Below are positions 62,520-64,000 of a stretch of DNA of 64,000 nucleotides, one piece after another (positions within the stretch are counted from its first letter, which is position 1; the number at the start of each line of letters is the position of its first letter). The DNA lies in NCBI RefSeq assembly GCF_009720775.1, contig NZ_WNKW01000003.1, positions 560,028 through 624,027 of the forward strand, in the 5' to 3' direction. A model generated the notes under the pieces. That model was not told where the DNA came from. It did no database searches and saw nothing but the letters and a program-made list of their open reading frames with translations. The translations under genes were made by a program, and so were the position numbers. The stretch comes from Pseudoduganella danionis. GTDB lineage: Bacteria; Pseudomonadota; Gammaproteobacteria; Burkholderiales; Burkholderiaceae_D.

Positions 62520-64000
62520 TTGGGCCAGCCGACAATATTGGTAGTCGATGATTTTGCCGTGATGCGCGATCTGGTGGTGCACCAGCTCAAGCTGCTGGGC
62601 ATGACGGATGTGCACACGGCCAGTAATGGCGAGGACGCCTTGAAGCTGCTGGCCGGGCGCAGTTTTTCACTGGTGCTGTCCGACTGGTCCATGCCGGGCA
62701 TGAGCGGGCTGGATCTGCTCAAGCAGGTGCGCAGCACGCCTGCACTGGCGCGCCTGCCTTTCATCTTGGTGACGGCCGAAATCCAGCGCGAGAAAGTGGC
62801 AGCGGCCATCGAGGCCAAGGTCAGCGATTTTCTGCTCAAGCCGTTCCGGCCAGATGAACTGGAACGGCGCATTCAGGCTGCGCTAGGCGGCCAGCGTCTG
62901 GCCCCGCCAGTGACCGCCGCAGCGCCGCAAGCTGCTCCCGCGCAGCGCCAGACCGTGCTGGTGGTGGATGATACGCCAGCCAATCTGACGCTGGTGGGCG
63001 GACTGCTGCGCGACGATTATCAGGTCAAGCTGGCTGCGCGCGGCGACAAGGCGTTGCAGCTGTGCGCCAGCAGTGCCCCCGATCTGGTGCTGCTGGATCT
63101 GATGATGCCGGAGATGGATGGCTTCGAAGTATGCCGCCGCCTCAAGGCCGATCCGGCTACGGCTCATATCCCCGTGATATTCCTCACCGCCGTCAGTGAT
63201 GCCAGTCGCACGGTGGAAGGGCTGGCGCTGGGCGCCGTCGATTACGTCAGCAAGCCGATCGAACCGATGATTCTGAAGGCGCGCGTGGCCACGGCCCTGC
63301 GCACGGCGCGCGACCGCGAGAATCTGCGTGCCCAGTTCGATCTGGCGCTGGAGAATGCGCGCTTGCGCGAAGAGGTGGAACGCATCACCCGCCACGACCT
63401 GCATAATCCGCTGGCAGCGATTATCGGCATGAGCAGCGCCATGCTGCTGGAAGGTCCGCTGAACGAAACCCAGAACCGCCAGCTGGTGGCAATCGAACGC
63501 ACGGCCAACGATATGCTGGACATGCTCAAGCTGTCGGCGCTGCTGCTGCGCATGGAAGCGGGCGACTATCGCCCCGAACCCCATCCGGTTGATCTTGCGG
63601 CGCTGCTGCAGCGGGTGGCCGACGAGAGTCGCGGCATCTGCGTGGGGCGGCATATCAGCATCGTGCTGGAACTGGGCGCAGCGCGCAGCGTGGCGGGCAA
63701 CCAGCTGCTGCTGTACTCCATGCTGCACAATCTGGTGCGTAATGCCACCGAGGCCAGTACGGCGGGCGATACGGTGCGCATCACGCTGGCTGCCGATGGC
63801 GAGATCCGTATCCATAACCGTGCGGCCGTACCGGAACCGATGCGGGAACGCTTCTTCGAAAAATATGCCACCTCGGGTAAGGAGAACGGCAGCGGTCTGG
63901 GGACGTATTCGGCGCGCCTGATTACCGAGGCCCACGGCGGCAGCATCGCCATGACCACCTCGGACGTGGATGGCACTACGCTGGCGATCGTACTGCCTGC
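62520..64000 (+). CDS. REC-REC-histidine kinase (3' truncated by window)
   Basis: TTG start at 62520 chosen because of AAGGGAGG six bases upstream; ATG 62499/62502 are in-frame alternatives without a good site. Two N-terminal receivers: REC1 (Asp55, LVLSDWSMPGMSG) and REC2 (Asp193, LVLLDLMMPEMDG). A helical segment then leads to a kinase domain with His292 in ITRHDLHNPLAAIIGMSSAM and an ATPase part with NLVRNATEAS and GSGLGTYSARLITEAHGG. The frame is open at the window end, at about residue 493. No transmembrane helix, so it is a soluble kinase likely phosphorylated by a partner such as the hybrid kinase at the start of the operon. Confidence 0.9.
   Translation, partial: MGQPTILVVDDFAVMRDLVVHQLKLLGMTDVHTASNGEDALKLLAGRSFSLVLSDWSMPGMSGLDLLKQVRSTPALARLPFILVTAEIQREKVAAAIEAKVSDFLLKPFRPDELERRIQAALGGQRLAPPVTAAAPQAAPAQRQTVLVVDDTPANLTLVGGLLRDDYQVKLAARGDKALQLCASSAPDLVLLDLMMPEMDGFEVCRRLKADPATAHIPVIFLTAVSDASRTVEGLALGAVDYVSKPIEPMILKARVATALRTARDRENLRAQFDLALENARLREEVERITRHDLHNPLAAIIGMSSAMLLEGPLNETQNRQLVAIERTANDMLDMLKLSALLLRMEAGDYRPEPHPVDLAALLQRVADESRGICVGRHISIVLELGAARSVAGNQLLLYSMLHNLVRNATEASTAGDTVRITLAADGEIRIHNRAAVPEPMRERFFEKYATSGKENGSGLGTYSARLITEAHGGSIAMTTSDVDGTTLAIVLP

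Overview
The window looks like chromosomal DNA of a Burkholderiales betaproteobacterium, most probably Oxalobacteraceae (Massilia / Duganella / Janthinobacterium group). The support is a GC-rich, densely coding sequence, the gene orders smc-zipA-ligA, rpsB-tsf-pyrH-frr-uppS-cdsA-dxr-rseP-bamA-skp-lpxD-fabZ-lpxA-lpxB-rnhB and smpB/ratA-rnfH, a DUF1631 protein, and two PEP-CTERM proteins. The genus call is an inference from gene content, not from a search. No rRNA, tRNA, IS element, prophage or CRISPR array was recognised.

Layout. 1-2500: the tail of a Cache-domain protein, an MCP-like receptor that lacks its signalling hairpin, and a small minus-strand operon of an ArsR-like regulator with two small membrane proteins. 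2530-7540: the glycine cleavage operon gcvT-gcvH-gcvP (minus strand), with a near-consensus promoter and a tandem glycine riboswitch. 7666-11523: an orphan ClpP-like protease, a DUF1631 protein and a PAP2-type membrane protein. 11593-21020: smc, zipA, ligA (with an apparent insert), galU, def and a KirBac potassium channel. 21017-26608 (minus): a Cys-rich conserved protein, a periplasmic solute-binding protein preceded by a perfect 19-bp inverted repeat, an RluF/RluB-like pseudouridine synthase, glnD and map. 26772-27581 (minus): a PEP-CTERM protein.

27786-43524 is a long plus-strand block. It starts with translation genes (rpsB, tsf, pyrH, frr) and continues into isoprenoid, phospholipid, outer-membrane-protein and lipid A biogenesis (uppS, cdsA, dxr, rseP, bamA, skp, lpxD, fabZ, lpxA, lpxB), ending with rnhB and a SpoU/TrmH methyltransferase. 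43559-52105: a REC-EAL protein, a second PEP-CTERM protein, a 2-hydroxycarboxylate transporter, the divergent ppsR/ppsA pair, a possible small RNA after ppsA, and an NfeD-stomatin pair. 52109-54744 (minus): two adjacent SGNH-superfamily-like proteins, one of them GSCFA. 54924-57460: a DUF4259 protein, a sirtuin, smpB (minus), ratA and rnfH. 57576-64000: a tightly packed operon with a hybrid histidine kinase, a porin-like protein, a small PstS-like periplasmic protein and a REC-REC-histidine kinase cut by the window end.

Most of the window is conserved housekeeping sequence. The least explained parts are the kinase-porin-PstS-like-kinase operon, the GSCFA/SGNH pair, the receptor without a signalling tip, the ArsR-membrane operon, the inverted repeat at 22274-22325, the candidate RNA at about 50555-50647, and the LigA insert.
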